From assembly GCA_019634925.1 (NCBI GenBank), contig JAHCAL010000002.1:617280-681279 (forward strand): DNA of 64,000 nt, read 5' to 3'. Under the pieces are notes generated by a model, which saw only the letters and a list, made by a program, of their open reading frames with translations, had not been told where the DNA came from and did not search any database. Of the stretch, positions 46,724 through 56,335 are shown one piece after another; the first letter of the stretch is position 1, and each line of letters starts with the position of its first letter. This DNA comes from Pseudomonadales bacterium (GTDB lineage: Bacteria > Pseudomonadota > Gammaproteobacteria > Pseudomonadales > Azotimanducaceae). Made by a program: the position numbers and the translations under genes.

Positions 46724-47650
46724 ATGCCGTTAACGCCGGAATATCAGGCCATGCTCACACAGCTCGCCGAGCAACCGGGCCCGCCGCTGGCTTCGCTCGC
46801 ACCCCCGGACGCCCGGCAGATGTACCGCATGATGCGGCCGCTGAATCCGGACATCGCCCTGGCCGCGGTCGCCGATCGGACCATCGCCGGTCCGACGGGC
46901 CCGATCCCGGTCAGGATCTACACGCCGGCCGGCAAGGGACCCTTCCCCGTCCTGGTCAACCTGCACGGCGGCGGCTGGGTGATCGGGGATCTCGACACGG
47001 CGGATGCCGCCTGCCGCGATCTGGCGAACACCGCCGGCTGCGTAGTGGTCTCGGTGGACTACCGGCTCGCGCCGGAGCATCGCTATCCCGCTGCGGTCGA
47101 GGACAGCTACGCGGCGACCGTCTGGGCGGCCGACAACATGGCGGCCCTGAACGGCAACGGGCGCCTTGCGGTCGGCGGCGAAAGCGCCGGCGGCAACCTG
47201 GCGGCCGTGGTCTGCCAGCAGGCCCGGGCCGCCGGGCGGCCGCGGATCGATTTCCAACTCCTGCTCTACCCGGTGACCGACTGCGACCTGACCCGCGCCT
47301 CGTACGCCGCCAACGGCTGGGGCTACCTGCTGGAAACGGACACCATGCGCTGGTTCTGGGACCAGTACTGCCCGGATCCGGCGCGCCGGGCAGAACCTGC
47401 CGCGTCACCGCTGCGGGCGGCAGACCTCGGCAAGCTGCCACCGGCGCTCGTCGTCACGGCCGAGTTCGATCCGTTGCGCGACGAGGGCGAGGCATACGCG
47501 CGCGCGCTCGAGGCGGCCGGCAACCGGGTGACGATGCGCCGCTTCGACGGCCTGCTGCACGACTTCTTCGCGACCGCCCAGGCCTTCCCCTCGAGCCGGG
47601 CGGCTTTCGAGGAGGTCTGTGGGCACCTCGCGCGAGCGCTCGCGGATTGA
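46724..47650 (+). CDS. HSL-family alpha/beta hydrolase (esterase)
   Basis: 308 residues from ATG 46724; the upstream frame is longer but has no coding character. The hormone-sensitive-lipase marks are present: HGGGW at 81-85 for the oxyanion hole, nucleophile S154 in GGESAGGN, D in EFDPLRDEG and H in GLLHDFF. It hydrolyses short acyl esters in the cytoplasm. The natural substrate is unknown. Confidence 0.88.
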   Translation: MPLTPEYQAMLTQLAEQPGPPLASLAPPDARQMYRMMRPLNPDIALAAVADRTIAGPTGPIPVRIYTPAGKGPFPVLVNLHGGGWVIGDLDTADAACRDLANTAGCVVVSVDYRLAPEHRYPAAVEDSYAATVWAADNMAALNGNGRLAVGGESAGGNLAAVVCQQARAAGRPRIDFQLLLYPVTDCDLTRASYAANGWGYLLETDTMRWFWDQYCPDPARRAEPAASPLRAADLGKLPPALVVTAEFDPLRDEGEAYARALEAAGNRVTMRRFDGLLHDFFATAQAFPSSRAAFEEVCGHLARALAD

Positions 47651-47684
47651 ACCGCGCAGCCGTTCATCGCCGGGCGCAAGTCAG

Positions 47685-48689
47685 TTGAGCGGGCCTACCC
47701 TGGAGCCGGATCCGGACTTCCGCAAGGTCATCGTGGACCTGCTCGGCCGGCCGCCCGAAACGCTGCGTTTCACCCCGCTCACCGGTGGCGTGTCGAGCGA
47801 CATCTGGCGGGTCGACGCACCCGAAGCCTCCTGGTGCGCGAAGCGCGCGCTGCCGCGCCTGCGGGTACAGGTCCTGTGGGAGGCACCGGTCGCACGCAAC
47901 GCCGAGGAGGTGCGCTGGCTGCGCACCGCGCGCAACTGGATCGGCGAGCAGGCCGCCGAAGTCGTTGCGCACGACGAACACGCGGGTGTGGCGATCCTGC
48001 GCTGGTACGACCCGGCGCGCTGGCACAACTGGAAGTCGCGCCTGCTGGCGGGTACCGTCGACGTCCGGGTCGCGCGTGCGCTCGGTACGGCGCTCGGCAC
48101 CATCGCCAGTGCCGCTGCCCGGGAACCCGGACTCGGCGCCCGATTCGACAACGCCGCGCTGTTCGATGCGCTGCGCATCGATCCGTTCTTCCGGCACATC
48201 CGCGACCGCTACCCAGCCCTCGGTCCGCTGATCGAAATGCTCGAAACCGATCGGCGCACGCTCGTGCACGGCGACTTCAGCCCGAAGAACGTGCTCATCA
48301 CCGATGCCGCCGAAATCCTGATTCTGGACGCGGAGACCGCGAACTGGGGGGCACCCGGGTTCGACCCGGCCTACCTGCTCGCGCACCTGCTGCTCAAGTA
48401 CGAGCGCCTGCGCCTGCCCGCACTGCTCGAGGCCGCTGCTGCGTTCTGGAGCGCCTACCGCGAACTCGCAGTGCCGACCTTTGCCGACATCGACACATGC
48501 GCCTGGCTGCCGCTGCTCGGCATGCTGCTCGCACGCATCGACGGCAAGTCGCCGGTCGACTATCTGACGCCAGCCGCGCAGGCGTCGCTGCGCGCGTGCG
48601 CGAGCAGGCTGCTCGCGAGCGAACCGCGCCCGATCGCCGAACTCATCGGCGCCTGGGCGGGGCTACGCGCTCCGGCAACGCTCGGGTAG
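47685..48689 (+). CDS. APH-fold phosphotransferase-like protein
   Basis: About 334 residues. The kinase-like core has the catalytic loop LVHGDFSPKNVLI and the metal-binding aspartate in ILDAETANWG, so the aminoglycoside-phosphotransferase fold is secure. The N-terminal lysine region and ATP loop are less clear (TGGVSSDIWRV). Start is uncertain: TTG 47685 is preferred and GTG 47619 is longer. Such proteins phosphorylate small molecules, including methylthioribose or choline; this one cannot be assigned. Confidence 0.7.
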   Translation: MSGPTLEPDPDFRKVIVDLLGRPPETLRFTPLTGGVSSDIWRVDAPEASWCAKRALPRLRVQVLWEAPVARNAEEVRWLRTARNWIGEQAAEVVAHDEHAGVAILRWYDPARWHNWKSRLLAGTVDVRVARALGTALGTIASAAAREPGLGARFDNAALFDALRIDPFFRHIRDRYPALGPLIEMLETDRRTLVHGDFSPKNVLITDAAEILILDAETANWGAPGFDPAYLLAHLLLKYERLRLPALLEAAAAFWSAYRELAVPTFADIDTCAWLPLLGMLLARIDGKSPVDYLTPAAQASLRACASRLLASEPRPIAELIGAWAGLRAPATLG

Positions 48690-48736
48690 CCAGCAGACTG
48701 CACGCTCGACACACGCCCACGAGAGGACACCACCCG

Positions 48737-49021
48737 ATGCTCTACGTCATGATCTGCGAAGACAAACCCGACAGCCTGGACCTGCGCCTGGCCACCCGTG
48801 CCGCCCACCTGGCGTTCATCGACAGCATCCGTTCGCGCGTGCGGATCGCCGGGCCGATGCTATCCGACGACGGTGAACGCATGCAGGGCTCGCTGTTCGT
48901 GGTCGAGGCGGACAGCCTGGAGGAGGTCAGGGCCCTGAACGCAAGCGATCCCTACATGCAGGCCGGGCTGTTCGGGAACGTAGTGATACGACCCTTCCGC
49001 CAGGTCGTACCGGCCAGCTGA
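48737..49021 (+). CDS. YciI-like protein
   Basis: 94 residues, of YciI size and opening (MLYVMICEDKPDSLDLR), with a conserved GPMLSDDGERMQGSLFVVE strand and a DPYMQAGLFGNVVIRPF C-terminal block. YciI-like proteins are small ferredoxin-fold dimers of poorly known function. It sits eight bases before the hydroxyacid dehydrogenase gene and is probably co-transcribed. Confidence 0.8.
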   Translation: MLYVMICEDKPDSLDLRLATRAAHLAFIDSIRSRVRIAGPMLSDDGERMQGSLFVVEADSLEEVRALNASDPYMQAGLFGNVVIRPFRQVVPAS

Positions 49022-49029
49022 GCGCCATC

Positions 49030-49974
49030 ATGCGGGTGATCTGGAACTACGAGGCGGCGCCGGCCTTCGGGCGCACGCTCGACGCGCTGTCCGGTCAGGG
49101 ACTCTCGGTCGCCGTCTGCCCCGAGGCCGACGACGCACGCCTGCATGAGCTGATCCGTGACGCGGACGTGCTCTGGCACTGCCTGCGGCCGGTCGACGCG
49201 GCGCTGCTCGCGAGAGCCCCGCGCCTGCGTCTCGTGCAGAAGATCGGCGTGGGCGTCAACACCATCGACCTCGAGACGGCGCAACGGCGCGGCATCGCGG
49301 TCTGCAACATGCCCGGCACCAACAGCCGCGCGGTCGCCGAACACACGCTCGGCCTCATGCTCGCGGTACTGCGGCAGGTGGCGCGCTTCGACGCGGACAC
49401 CCGCACCGGCAGCGGCTGGGCCTGGGATCCGACGCGCCAGGACACGCTCGGCGAAATCGCCGGGCGTACCGTGGGACTGGTGGGTTATGGCGGGATTCCA
49501 GGGCTGCTAACACCGATTCTCGCAGCCATGGGCGCGCGCGTGCTCTATACGGCGCGCTCGGAACGGCCGGGAGTCGCGGCGGGCTTTCGTTCCCTCGACG
49601 CGTTGCTCGCGGAATCCGATATCGTCTCGCTGCACGTTCCGCTGACGGATACGACCACGCGCCTCATGGACGCGAATCGCTTCGCGCTGATGAAGCCCGG
49701 GGCGATCCTGATCAACACCGCGCGTGGCGGGCTGGTGGACGAGCCGGCATTGCTCTCGGCGCTCGAGCGCGGGCCACTCGCCGGTGCCGGCCTCGACGTG
49801 TTCGGCGCCGAGCCGCTGCCGGCCGCGCACCCGCTGATGACCCTTCCGAACGTGGTACTCACACCGCACACCGCGTGGCTGACGCGGGAGACGCTGGATC
49901 GGAGTCTGGCGGTGGCCGTGGAGAATTGCCGGCGGCTGACGACCGGTGAACCGCTGGTTCACCGGGTCGTCTGA
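49030..49974 (+). CDS. D-isomer-specific 2-hydroxyacid dehydrogenase
   Basis: 314 residues. The NAD loop is VGLVGYGGIPG, with the catalytic arginine in NTARGGLVDE, the glutamate in DVFGAEPL and the histidine in TPHTAW. The family reduces 2-keto acids or oxidises D-2-hydroxy acids; the substrate is not determined. It follows the YciI-like gene. A REP-like hairpin follows its stop. Confidence 0.88.
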   Translation: MRVIWNYEAAPAFGRTLDALSGQGLSVAVCPEADDARLHELIRDADVLWHCLRPVDAALLARAPRLRLVQKIGVGVNTIDLETAQRRGIAVCNMPGTNSRAVAEHTLGLMLAVLRQVARFDADTRTGSGWAWDPTRQDTLGEIAGRTVGLVGYGGIPGLLTPILAAMGARVLYTARSERPGVAAGFRSLDALLAESDIVSLHVPLTDTTTRLMDANRFALMKPGAILINTARGGLVDEPALLSALERGPLAGAGLDVFGAEPLPAAHPLMTLPNVVLTPHTAWLTRETLDRSLAVAVENCRRLTTGEPLVHRVV

Positions 49975-49978
49975 CCAA

Positions 49979-50007
49979 GTGCGAGCCTGCGGCTCGCCCG
50001 GCGCGCC
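49979..50007 (+). repeat. REP-like hairpin, copy 6 (plus orientation)
   Basis: GTGCGAGCC-TGC-GGCTCGC, then CCGGCGCGCC, five bases past the stop of the 49030 gene. Here the element is in plus orientation, matching the gene it follows, and it does not include the stop codon. Confidence 0.55.
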
Positions 50008-50010
50008 AGT

Positions 50011-50418
50011 TCAGTCGACCCGGGCTTCCGCGTAGCCGGAGAGCACGGTCACTCCGTCCTGGTTGGTGGTCTCGACCTTGAGCTTGACGATCCCGCCCGA
50101 GACTTCCTCGACCGTGGCGGTCCCCTGCAGGGTATCGCCCGGCCAGACCTGGTTGGTGAAGCGCACGCCGTACTTGGTGAGTCGGCCGTCGCCCACGTAA
50201 TTGGTGAGCATGCGGCCGGTCATGCCCATGGTGAGCATGCCGTGCGCGAATACCGAGGGGTAGCCGGCTACCTTCGTCGTGAAGACCTCGTCCGAGTGCA
50301 GCGGGTTGTAGTCGCCGGATGCGCCCGCGTACTGCACGATCTGGGTCCGCTTCAGGTCTTCCACGAGGCACTCGCTGTAGGTGTCGCCGACCTTGAGACT
50401 GCTTGCTTTAAGCGCCAT
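50011..50418 (-). CDS. MaoC-type acyl-CoA dehydratase (hydratase subunit)
   Basis: 135 residues. The MaoC catalytic segment QYAGASGDYNPLHSDE (D then H four apart) and the FAHGMLTMGMTGRMLT loop fit an R-specific enoyl-CoA hydratase or heterodimer subunit. It lies 14 bp downstream of the FAS1-like gene, so the two probably form an operon and act as a heterodimeric hydratase. Confidence 0.85.
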   Translation of the reverse strand: MALKASSLKVGDTYSECLVEDLKRTQIVQYAGASGDYNPLHSDEVFTTKVAGYPSVFAHGMLTMGMTGRMLTNYVGDGRLTKYGVRFTNQVWPGDTLQGTATVEEVSGGIVKLKVETTNQDGVTVLSGYAEARVD

Positions 50419-50432
50419 GTCATGTTCTCCCG

Positions 50433-50933
50433 CTACTTCGACTCGACCGGACGCTCGGTGCGCACACCCACGCTGCGCGCGGTGATCACCAGTTCACCGT
50501 TCTGATCCCGGTACTCGGTGACCGACTCGGAGAACACCAGCTTGCCGGCGCGCTTGCTCTCTTTCTCCCAGGTCTTGCCCGGCTTGACGGTCGCGCTCAG
50601 GACATCGCCCGGCTTGAGGTGCCGGTGATACTCGAAGTGCTGCTCGGCGTGGAGACCGCCACCACCACCGCCGCCACCACCACCGGAGGACTCGCGCTTG
50701 ATGCCCGTGGGCTCCTTGCCCGAGCCGAACCACGGCTGGCCGATCTTCGGCCGCAGGAAGTAGTCGGGATCGAACTGCGCGCTCGACTGGACGAAGGTCG
50801 GCGGCGCGATGATCGTGCCGGGTTCGGTTTTCCTGGCGTATTCCGCGTCGTAGTAAATCTGGTTTGCGTCCCCGACCGAGCGCGCGAACATCAGGATGTG
50901 GCTCGCTTCGACGGGAAATCGTTCGACTGCCAT
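50433..50933 (-). CDS. FAS1-like dehydratase (MaoC N-terminal partner) with poly-glycine tract
   Basis: 166 residues. It matches the MaoC-dehydratase N-terminal family: DANQIYYDAEYA, then APPTFVQSSAQFDPDY, and a C-terminal SESVTEYRDQNGELV segment. An unusual run of ten glycines lies at residues 84-93, encoded by a run of GGN codons (plus-strand CCN, 50655-50684). The tract falls in a loop, likely the flexible part of the hotdog lid. It is coupled to the MaoC partner gene downstream, as in heterodimeric hydratases of sterol or long-chain acyl-CoA metabolism. Confidence 0.8.
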   Translation of the reverse strand: MAVERFPVEASHILMFARSVGDANQIYYDAEYARKTEPGTIIAPPTFVQSSAQFDPDYFLRPKIGQPWFGSGKEPTGIKRESSGGGGGGGGGGLHAEQHFEYHRHLKPGDVLSATVKPGKTWEKESKRAGKLVFSESVTEYRDQNGELVITARSVGVRTERPVESK

Positions 50934-51029
50934 CGGCTGTTCCCCCAGTGATTCATGGCAAAAATGGACCCGCAGTATCCATCATCGCGCGCGAGCCGAT
51001 CAACCGAGGATCGGCTCGGGCGGGTCCGC

Positions 51030-51809
51030 TCAGCGGCCCTTGAATTCCGGCTTGCGTTTCTCCAGGAAGGCGCTGATGCCCTCGATCTTGTCCTCGGTCT
51101 GCACCAGGGCGCCCTGCGCGTATTTTTCGAACATGAGCGCGCCGGCGAGGCTCGCCTCCATGCCGAAGTGCACCATGGCCTTCATGGTACGCGGAACGAA
51201 CGGGGCGAAGCCGGCGAGATGCTCGGCCATTCGCATGGCCTCCGGAAGCAGTTCCTCCTGCGGTACCAGGCGGGTCACGAGACCGATCGAGAGCGCGCGC
51301 TCCGCGTCGATCGTCTCGCCCATGAGCAGCATGTGCATGCCCCAGCCACGCCCGACGATACGCGGCAGGCGCGCGGTAGCGCCGCCGCCGGGGATGATGC
51401 CCAGCTTGCCTTCCGGTGTCGCAAAACGCGCGTTGGGTGTGGCGATCCTGATGTCGCAACCGAGAGCGACTTCGAGGCCGCCGCCCATGCAGACGCCATT
51501 GATCGCCGCGATGGTCGGTTTCGGCGTACGTTCGAGTTGGTCGGCGAGACCCTGGACGATCGGCTCCAGCGCCTTGCGGAAATCGCGGTGCAGGACCTCG
51601 GAGAGGTCCGATCCCGAGGCGAACGCACGGTCGCCGGCACCGGTGATGGTGATGACCCGGACCGCGTCGTCGTCGGCGGCCTGCTGCGCGGCCGCGCGCA
51701 GTTCCGCAAGCGTAGCGAGCGAGATCGCGTTGTGCTTGTCGGGGCGGTTGATGGTGATCAACGCCATCGGCCCGTTGATTTCGTAGAGGATGTGCTCGAA
51801 CACGTACAC
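51030..51809 (-). CDS. Enoyl-CoA hydratase/isomerase family protein
   Basis: 259 residues. The crotonase set is complete: ITINRPDKHNAISLATL, FASGSDLSEVLHRD, the oxyanion loop INGVCMGGGLEVALGCD, and PEGKLGIIPGGGATARLPRIVG with the conserved glutamate. It lies 96 bp downstream of the MaoC pair, suggesting a common acyl-CoA pathway. The exact step is unknown. Confidence 0.87.
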   Translation of the reverse strand: MYVFEHILYEINGPMALITINRPDKHNAISLATLAELRAAAQQAADDDAVRVITITGAGDRAFASGSDLSEVLHRDFRKALEPIVQGLADQLERTPKPTIAAINGVCMGGGLEVALGCDIRIATPNARFATPEGKLGIIPGGGATARLPRIVGRGWGMHMLLMGETIDAERALSIGLVTRLVPQEELLPEAMRMAEHLAGFAPFVPRTMKAMVHFGMEASLAGALMFEKYAQGALVQTEDKIEGISAFLEKRKPEFKGR

Positions 51810-51923
51810 TCCCAGTCATTGCGCGGGACGGGGGATAATAACAGAGCACCGTCGCCGGCTTCCCGCGGTCGCGGCGCTGGGTGCGGGTGCGGGTGCGGGT
51901 GCGGACAGGCGCGGATCGCAGGC

Positions 51924-52040
51924 GAAAAAAAACCGCCGGTCTGGAGAGAGAACCGGCGGTCTAATAGACCTTTTGATCAAGGTCTCAAGGGGATAGAGAT
52001 AGCCTCATGCGAAGCACGCTTACGCTGCTGCTTCGATGTC
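51924..52040 (-). ncRNA. Candidate structured small RNA with C/U-rich loops
   Basis: Three stem-loops are seen on the minus strand. The first is a 7-bp stem (52010-52016 with 52029-52035), the second a 7-bp stem (51966-51972 with 51979-51985). The third is a 9-bp stem (51932-51940 with 51952-51960) whose loop reads TCTCTCTCCAG, ending in eight T. A single-stranded CTATCTCTATCCCC tract lies between the first two. The architecture and exposed C/U segments match the candidate at 3881-3990. No convincing promoter was found, so it may be the 3' UTR of the kinase gene instead. Confidence 0.45.
51925..51960 (-). terminator. Intrinsic terminator, minus strand
   Basis: ACCGCCGGT pairs with ACCGGCGGT over an 11-nt loop and is followed on the minus strand by eight T residues (the last overlapping the stem). 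It is strong and minus-specific. Confidence 0.8.
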
Positions 52041-52104
52041 TACATTGCCGGATCCGTGTTGCCGGGTAATTTCACGGGCCGGGTATTTTGTGACATTTTG
52101 TTTC

Positions 52105-52158
52105 TACTCCGACCCCAATCGTGACTCTGACCCCAATGTTGACTCTGACCCCAACCGT
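52105..52158 (-). repeat. Three tandem 18-bp GGGGTCAGAGTC repeats
   Basis: The plus-strand units begin TACTCCGACCCCAAT (52105), GACTCTGACCCCAAT (52123) and GACTCTGACCCCAAC (52141), exactly 18 bp apart. On the minus strand they read TTGGGGTCRGAGTM. The same motif recurs at 63965-64000 in the other orientation. Confidence 0.75.
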
Positions 52159-52166
52159 GAACCGGG

Positions 52167-53462
52167 TCACAGTTCGATGCAGATGTCCGTGCCGCCTTCC
52201 GGCGCATCGCCGATCGAGACCCGCCAGCCCTGCGCCTGGCACAGCTGCTGCACGATGGCGAGACCCAGTCCGCTGCCGCCGGTACTCACGTTGCGCGAGC
52301 CATCGAGCCGGTAGAAGGGCTGGAACACCGCTTCGCGCGCATCCGCCGGAATTCCCGGGCCGGAGTCCAGCACGTGAATCCTGCGACCGTCCAGGTGGAC
52401 GCGCACCCGGGCCGCGTGCTGCAGTCCGTTGCCGATGACATTCGCAAGCACGCGCTGCAGGGCGCCCGGCGCAAGGGGCAGTACGAGTCCTTCCGTGCCG
52501 GCGACCGTCAGCGGAATCTGCTGATCGAATCCCGCCAGCACCTCCCGGATGAAGGTCGCGAGCTCGACCTGCTCGGGCTGTTCCTGGGTACCCCGCGCGA
52601 AGCGCAGCGCATCCCCGATGAGTGCGTCCATGGACTCGAGATTGCGCTCGAAGCGTTCGATCAATTTGGGGTCGACGTTTTCGGGCAGCAGTGCGAGCGC
52701 GAGCCGCATGCGCGTCAGCGGCGTGCGCAGATCATGGGATATGCCCGCGAGCAGCGTGGTGCGATTGGAAAGCAGAGCCGAGATTTCGCGCGCCATGGTA
52801 TTGAAGCTGTGGGCCAGCGAGACCAGCTCGCGCGGCCCCTGCTCGGGAAGCGGTTCGAAGTTCTCGCCGCCGCGGAATGTCTCCACCCGCTCCGCCGCGA
52901 GCACGAGCGGACGCGTGATACGCTGCACGATGAACAGTGACGTGAGAAAGACCACGAGCGCGCCGAGCACCACGATGATGATGCCCACGTACAGCGGCTG
53001 GATGTCCCTCCGCGCGGGCGCGAAACCGACCTGGATGTCGAACCCGCCCATCGGAACCTCGGCCCAGAGCAGGCCATCGCCCTCGAGCAACGCGACCGGC
53101 ATGCCGAGGCGCTCGGACAGGCGGTCCTGCAGCAGCGACAGGTAGGGCCGGCTGAAGTCCGCCTCGGCGAGCGACATGCGTTCGCCGGAGATGATGAGAT
53201 CGTGGTTCTGGGCAAGCTCGAGTTCGAAATAGGGCCGCGCATCCGGCGGCAGTTCGACCCAGGTCTGCGCGGAGAGCACCACGAGTGCAGCCTCGTCGTC
53301 GGCCGACTGCTCGGCGATCGGCTCGATGACGAAGGTGTTGAGCGCCGCCACGGCGATGACCACGATCACCAGGGCGCTCACCGCCAGGACCAGGTTGGTG
53401 CGAGCGAGCAGCGAAAGCGGTGCACGTCCCGGCACGCCCGCCACCCCGGCCGGTTCAGCCAT
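52167..53462 (-). CDS. EnvZ-like sensor histidine kinase
   Basis: 431 residues. There are two membrane helices (residues 22-43 and 157-178) flanking a periplasmic domain, then HAMP (about 180-230), HisKA with H243 in AGISHDLRTPLTRM, and HATPase with N near NVIGNGLQHA, DSGPGIP and GGSGLGLAIV. The H243 position and order match EnvZ. It overlaps the response-regulator gene by 8 nt. The ligand is probably osmolarity or envelope stress, by analogy only. Confidence 0.85.
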   Translation of the reverse strand: MAEPAGVAGVPGRAPLSLLARTNLVLAVSALVIVVIAVAALNTFVIEPIAEQSADDEAALVVLSAQTWVELPPDARPYFELELAQNHDLIISGERMSLAEADFSRPYLSLLQDRLSERLGMPVALLEGDGLLWAEVPMGGFDIQVGFAPARRDIQPLYVGIIIVVLGALVVFLTSLFIVQRITRPLVLAAERVETFRGGENFEPLPEQGPRELVSLAHSFNTMAREISALLSNRTTLLAGISHDLRTPLTRMRLALALLPENVDPKLIERFERNLESMDALIGDALRFARGTQEQPEQVELATFIREVLAGFDQQIPLTVAGTEGLVLPLAPGALQRVLANVIGNGLQHAARVRVHLDGRRIHVLDSGPGIPADAREAVFQPFYRLDGSRNVSTGGSGLGLAIVQQLCQAQGWRVSIGDAPEGGTDICIEL

Positions 53463-54165
53463 TGCCGTCCGGACAGAACATGTAGCCCTTGCCCCAGATC
53501 GTCCGGATATACGCCGGTCGTGACGGATCGTCCTCGATCTTGCCGCGCAGGCGCGTCACACGTACGTCGATGCTCCGATCGAACGGAGAACGCTCGGCTC
53601 CGGTCAGCAGGTCGAGGATCCGGTCGCGGTGCAGGACCTTGTTCGGGTTGGCCGCCAGGATCGCGAGCAGGTCGAACTCGCCCGAGGTCAGGGGTACCGG
53701 GAGTCCATCGCGCGTGAGCTGGTGCGACGCCAGCGCCAGGACGAACGGGCCGAACCGGATCTCGTCCTCACGCGCGGGCGCTTCACCGGCGCGGCGTACG
53801 CGACGCAGGACCGCACGCACGCGCGCCAGCAGTTCACGCGGATTGAACGGCTTCGAGATGTAGTCGTCCGCCCCGACTTCGAGGCCGACGATCCGGTCCA
53901 CGTCGTCCCCCTGCGCCGATACGATGATGATCGGAATGTCGCGCTCGGACTTGAGCCGACGGGCAAGCGTCAGCCCGTGTTCACCCGGCAACATGAGGTC
54001 CAGGATGATCAGGTCGACATCGTGATCCGCGAGAAAGGCCGCCATGGCTTCGCCGCCGTCGACACAATGCACCTCGAAGCCCTGCTGCGCGAGATACTCG
54101 CGGGTCAGCTCACGGATCTCCGGATCGTCGTCGACGACCAGCAGTCTGGCGCTATCGGCTTCCAC
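53455..54165 (-). CDS. OmpR-family response regulator
   Basis: 236 residues. A receiver domain with phospho-acceptor D56 (IILDLMLP) and the acidic pocket VVDDDPE is followed by a winged-helix DNA-binding domain (RFGPFVLALASHQ to GKGYMF). It is the partner of the EnvZ-like kinase, whose gene overlaps it. Target genes are not in the window. The order on the transcript is ompR then envZ, as in enterics. Similarity to E. coli OmpR is clear, but an orthologue claim is not warranted, so no symbol is given. Confidence 0.88.
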   Translation of the reverse strand: MEADSARLLVVDDDPEIRELTREYLAQQGFEVHCVDGGEAMAAFLADHDVDLIILDLMLPGEHGLTLARRLKSERDIPIIIVSAQGDDVDRIVGLEVGADDYISKPFNPRELLARVRAVLRRVRRAGEAPAREDEIRFGPFVLALASHQLTRDGLPVPLTSGEFDLLAILAANPNKVLHRDRILDLLTGAERSPFDRSIDVRVTRLRGKIEDDPSRPAYIRTIWGKGYMFCPDGNG

Positions 54166-54183
54166 GGACGGAATAATTCGGGG

Positions 54184-54723
54184 TCAGTGTAAGAACAGCG
54201 GCTGCGGCTCTTCGGCGGATACCCGGTCCCGGTGCTCGGCCGGCGGAGCAATGCTCTCGCGCGGCGCATCGTTGGCCAGTCGCGTGGCGGGTTCCCCCGC
54301 GCGTCGCTCGAAACCCACCCCGAAGCCGCCCTGCACGCCGAGCAGTTCCTCCTCGGAGATTGGACGCACGTGGACCACCTGGGTCTCGATGCGGATCACG
54401 CGCCCGTCCGGCTGATGGATGATGCGCCCGTAGCGGCGCTCGGTGCGGATCTGCAGGGTACCGCCGCCCCGCGCCCCACGTTGCGCCATGCGTTGCCGCA
54501 TCTCGGTGAGCAGGGCACGCCGCTGATGCACGTCCAGCGAATCCCACTGGGCGGCCAGCGCCGTGAGCGCCTGATCGGTGTGTCCTGCATAGGCACCGTC
54601 CGCTCCGGTCCGCTGGTCCGGAACGTCTGCGGCGCCGCGACGATCGTCTGCCGTGGCCGGCGTTGCAGCCTCGGCCATCGACACACAACCACCCAGCAGA
54701 ACGAGTATCAGCCATCCTTTGAT
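54184..54723 (-). CDS. Unrecognised exported lipoprotein with apparent ATC start
   Basis: The frame is open from ATG 54807 to stop 54184. A perfect GGAGGT lies 7 nt before ATC 54723, from which the product is I/M-KGWLILVLLGGC, a clean lipoprotein signal (Cys 12), then 167 residues. The ATG 54807 start would put 28 extra, arginine-rich residues ahead of the signal. I therefore prefer the ATC, a rare but known start (infC uses ATT). The mature region has a helical QALTALAAQWDSLDVHQRRALL block and an ERRYGRIIHQPDG turn. Family unknown. It is upstream of the response regulator on the same strand, 18 bp away. Confidence 0.55.
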   Translation of the reverse strand: MKGWLILVLLGGCVSMAEAATPATADDRRGAADVPDQRTGADGAYAGHTDQALTALAAQWDSLDVHQRRALLTEMRQRMAQRGARGGGTLQIRTERRYGRIIHQPDGRVIRIETQVVHVRPISEEELLGVQGGFGVGFERRAGEPATRLANDAPRESIAPPAEHRDRVSAEEPQPLFLH

Positions 54724-54862
54724 CGTAGCGACCTCCAGATTCGGGTCGCCCTGCCCGCCAAGGCAGGGAACGGGGCGTATTCTCGCCCTGCTCCGTTTCC
54801 GGGCCATTTCCAGGATGTTTCAATATGTTACGCGCATCATGTTGCGCGCGTCGGGGCGCCGT

Positions 54863-54890
54863 ACGTGCCGCGCAGTCATACGCGGCACGT
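54863..54890. terminator. GC-rich hairpin between the 54.2 and 54.9 kb genes
   Basis: ACGTGCCGCG-N8-CGCGGCACGT is followed by TTT on the plus strand. The only gene it could terminate is the minus-strand thiolase (23 nt downstream of its stop), but its T-run is on the plus side. It is hairpin evidence only. Confidence 0.35.
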
Positions 54891-54915
54891 TTTCCCGGAC
54901 GGTGCGCCGGCGCGC

Positions 54916-56100
<1,185 letters not shown>

Positions 56101-56285
56101 TGGATCTCCCCCTCAGGGTGGATGGATTGGCGACTGACAGGCGCCCGGCGGATGGTTGACCGTCGCGCACTGCACGCGGACGCCCGGGCCGGGGGAACGC
56201 GGATGTTACTCCTTTCGACAGCCGGGGTGCCAGCCGAACTACATCGGCGGACGCCCCCGACCGGTCCAGGACATCAGACCCGGGC

Positions 56286-56313
56286 GGCGCCCGGCCCGTG
56301 CCGGGCCGGCGCC
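56286..56313. terminator. Possible hairpin downstream of the TonB receptor
   Basis: A 12-bp GC-rich stem with one bulged base (GGCGCCCGGCCCG and its near complement) lies 23 bp past the receptor stop. There is no T-run on either strand. Confidence 0.3.
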
Positions 56314-56335
56314 CAGCTGCACCGGCCGGCGCGGC

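Larger units (their letters stand above)
51810..52166 (-). other. Non-coding gap with sRNA candidate and repeats
   Basis: This 357-bp gap has no ORF with coding character. It holds four units of GGGTGC (51879-51904), the candidate sRNA and its terminator (51924-52040) and a three-copy 18-bp repeat (52105-52158). No promoter was seen that I would assign to the downstream enoyl-CoA hydratase gene. Confidence 0.7.

Noticed and set aside
52105..52158. 18-bp direct repeats as an origin (iteron) or CRISPR
   Set aside because: Only three copies, and they match a dispersed motif elsewhere; there is no Rep gene or DnaA-box cluster nearby.
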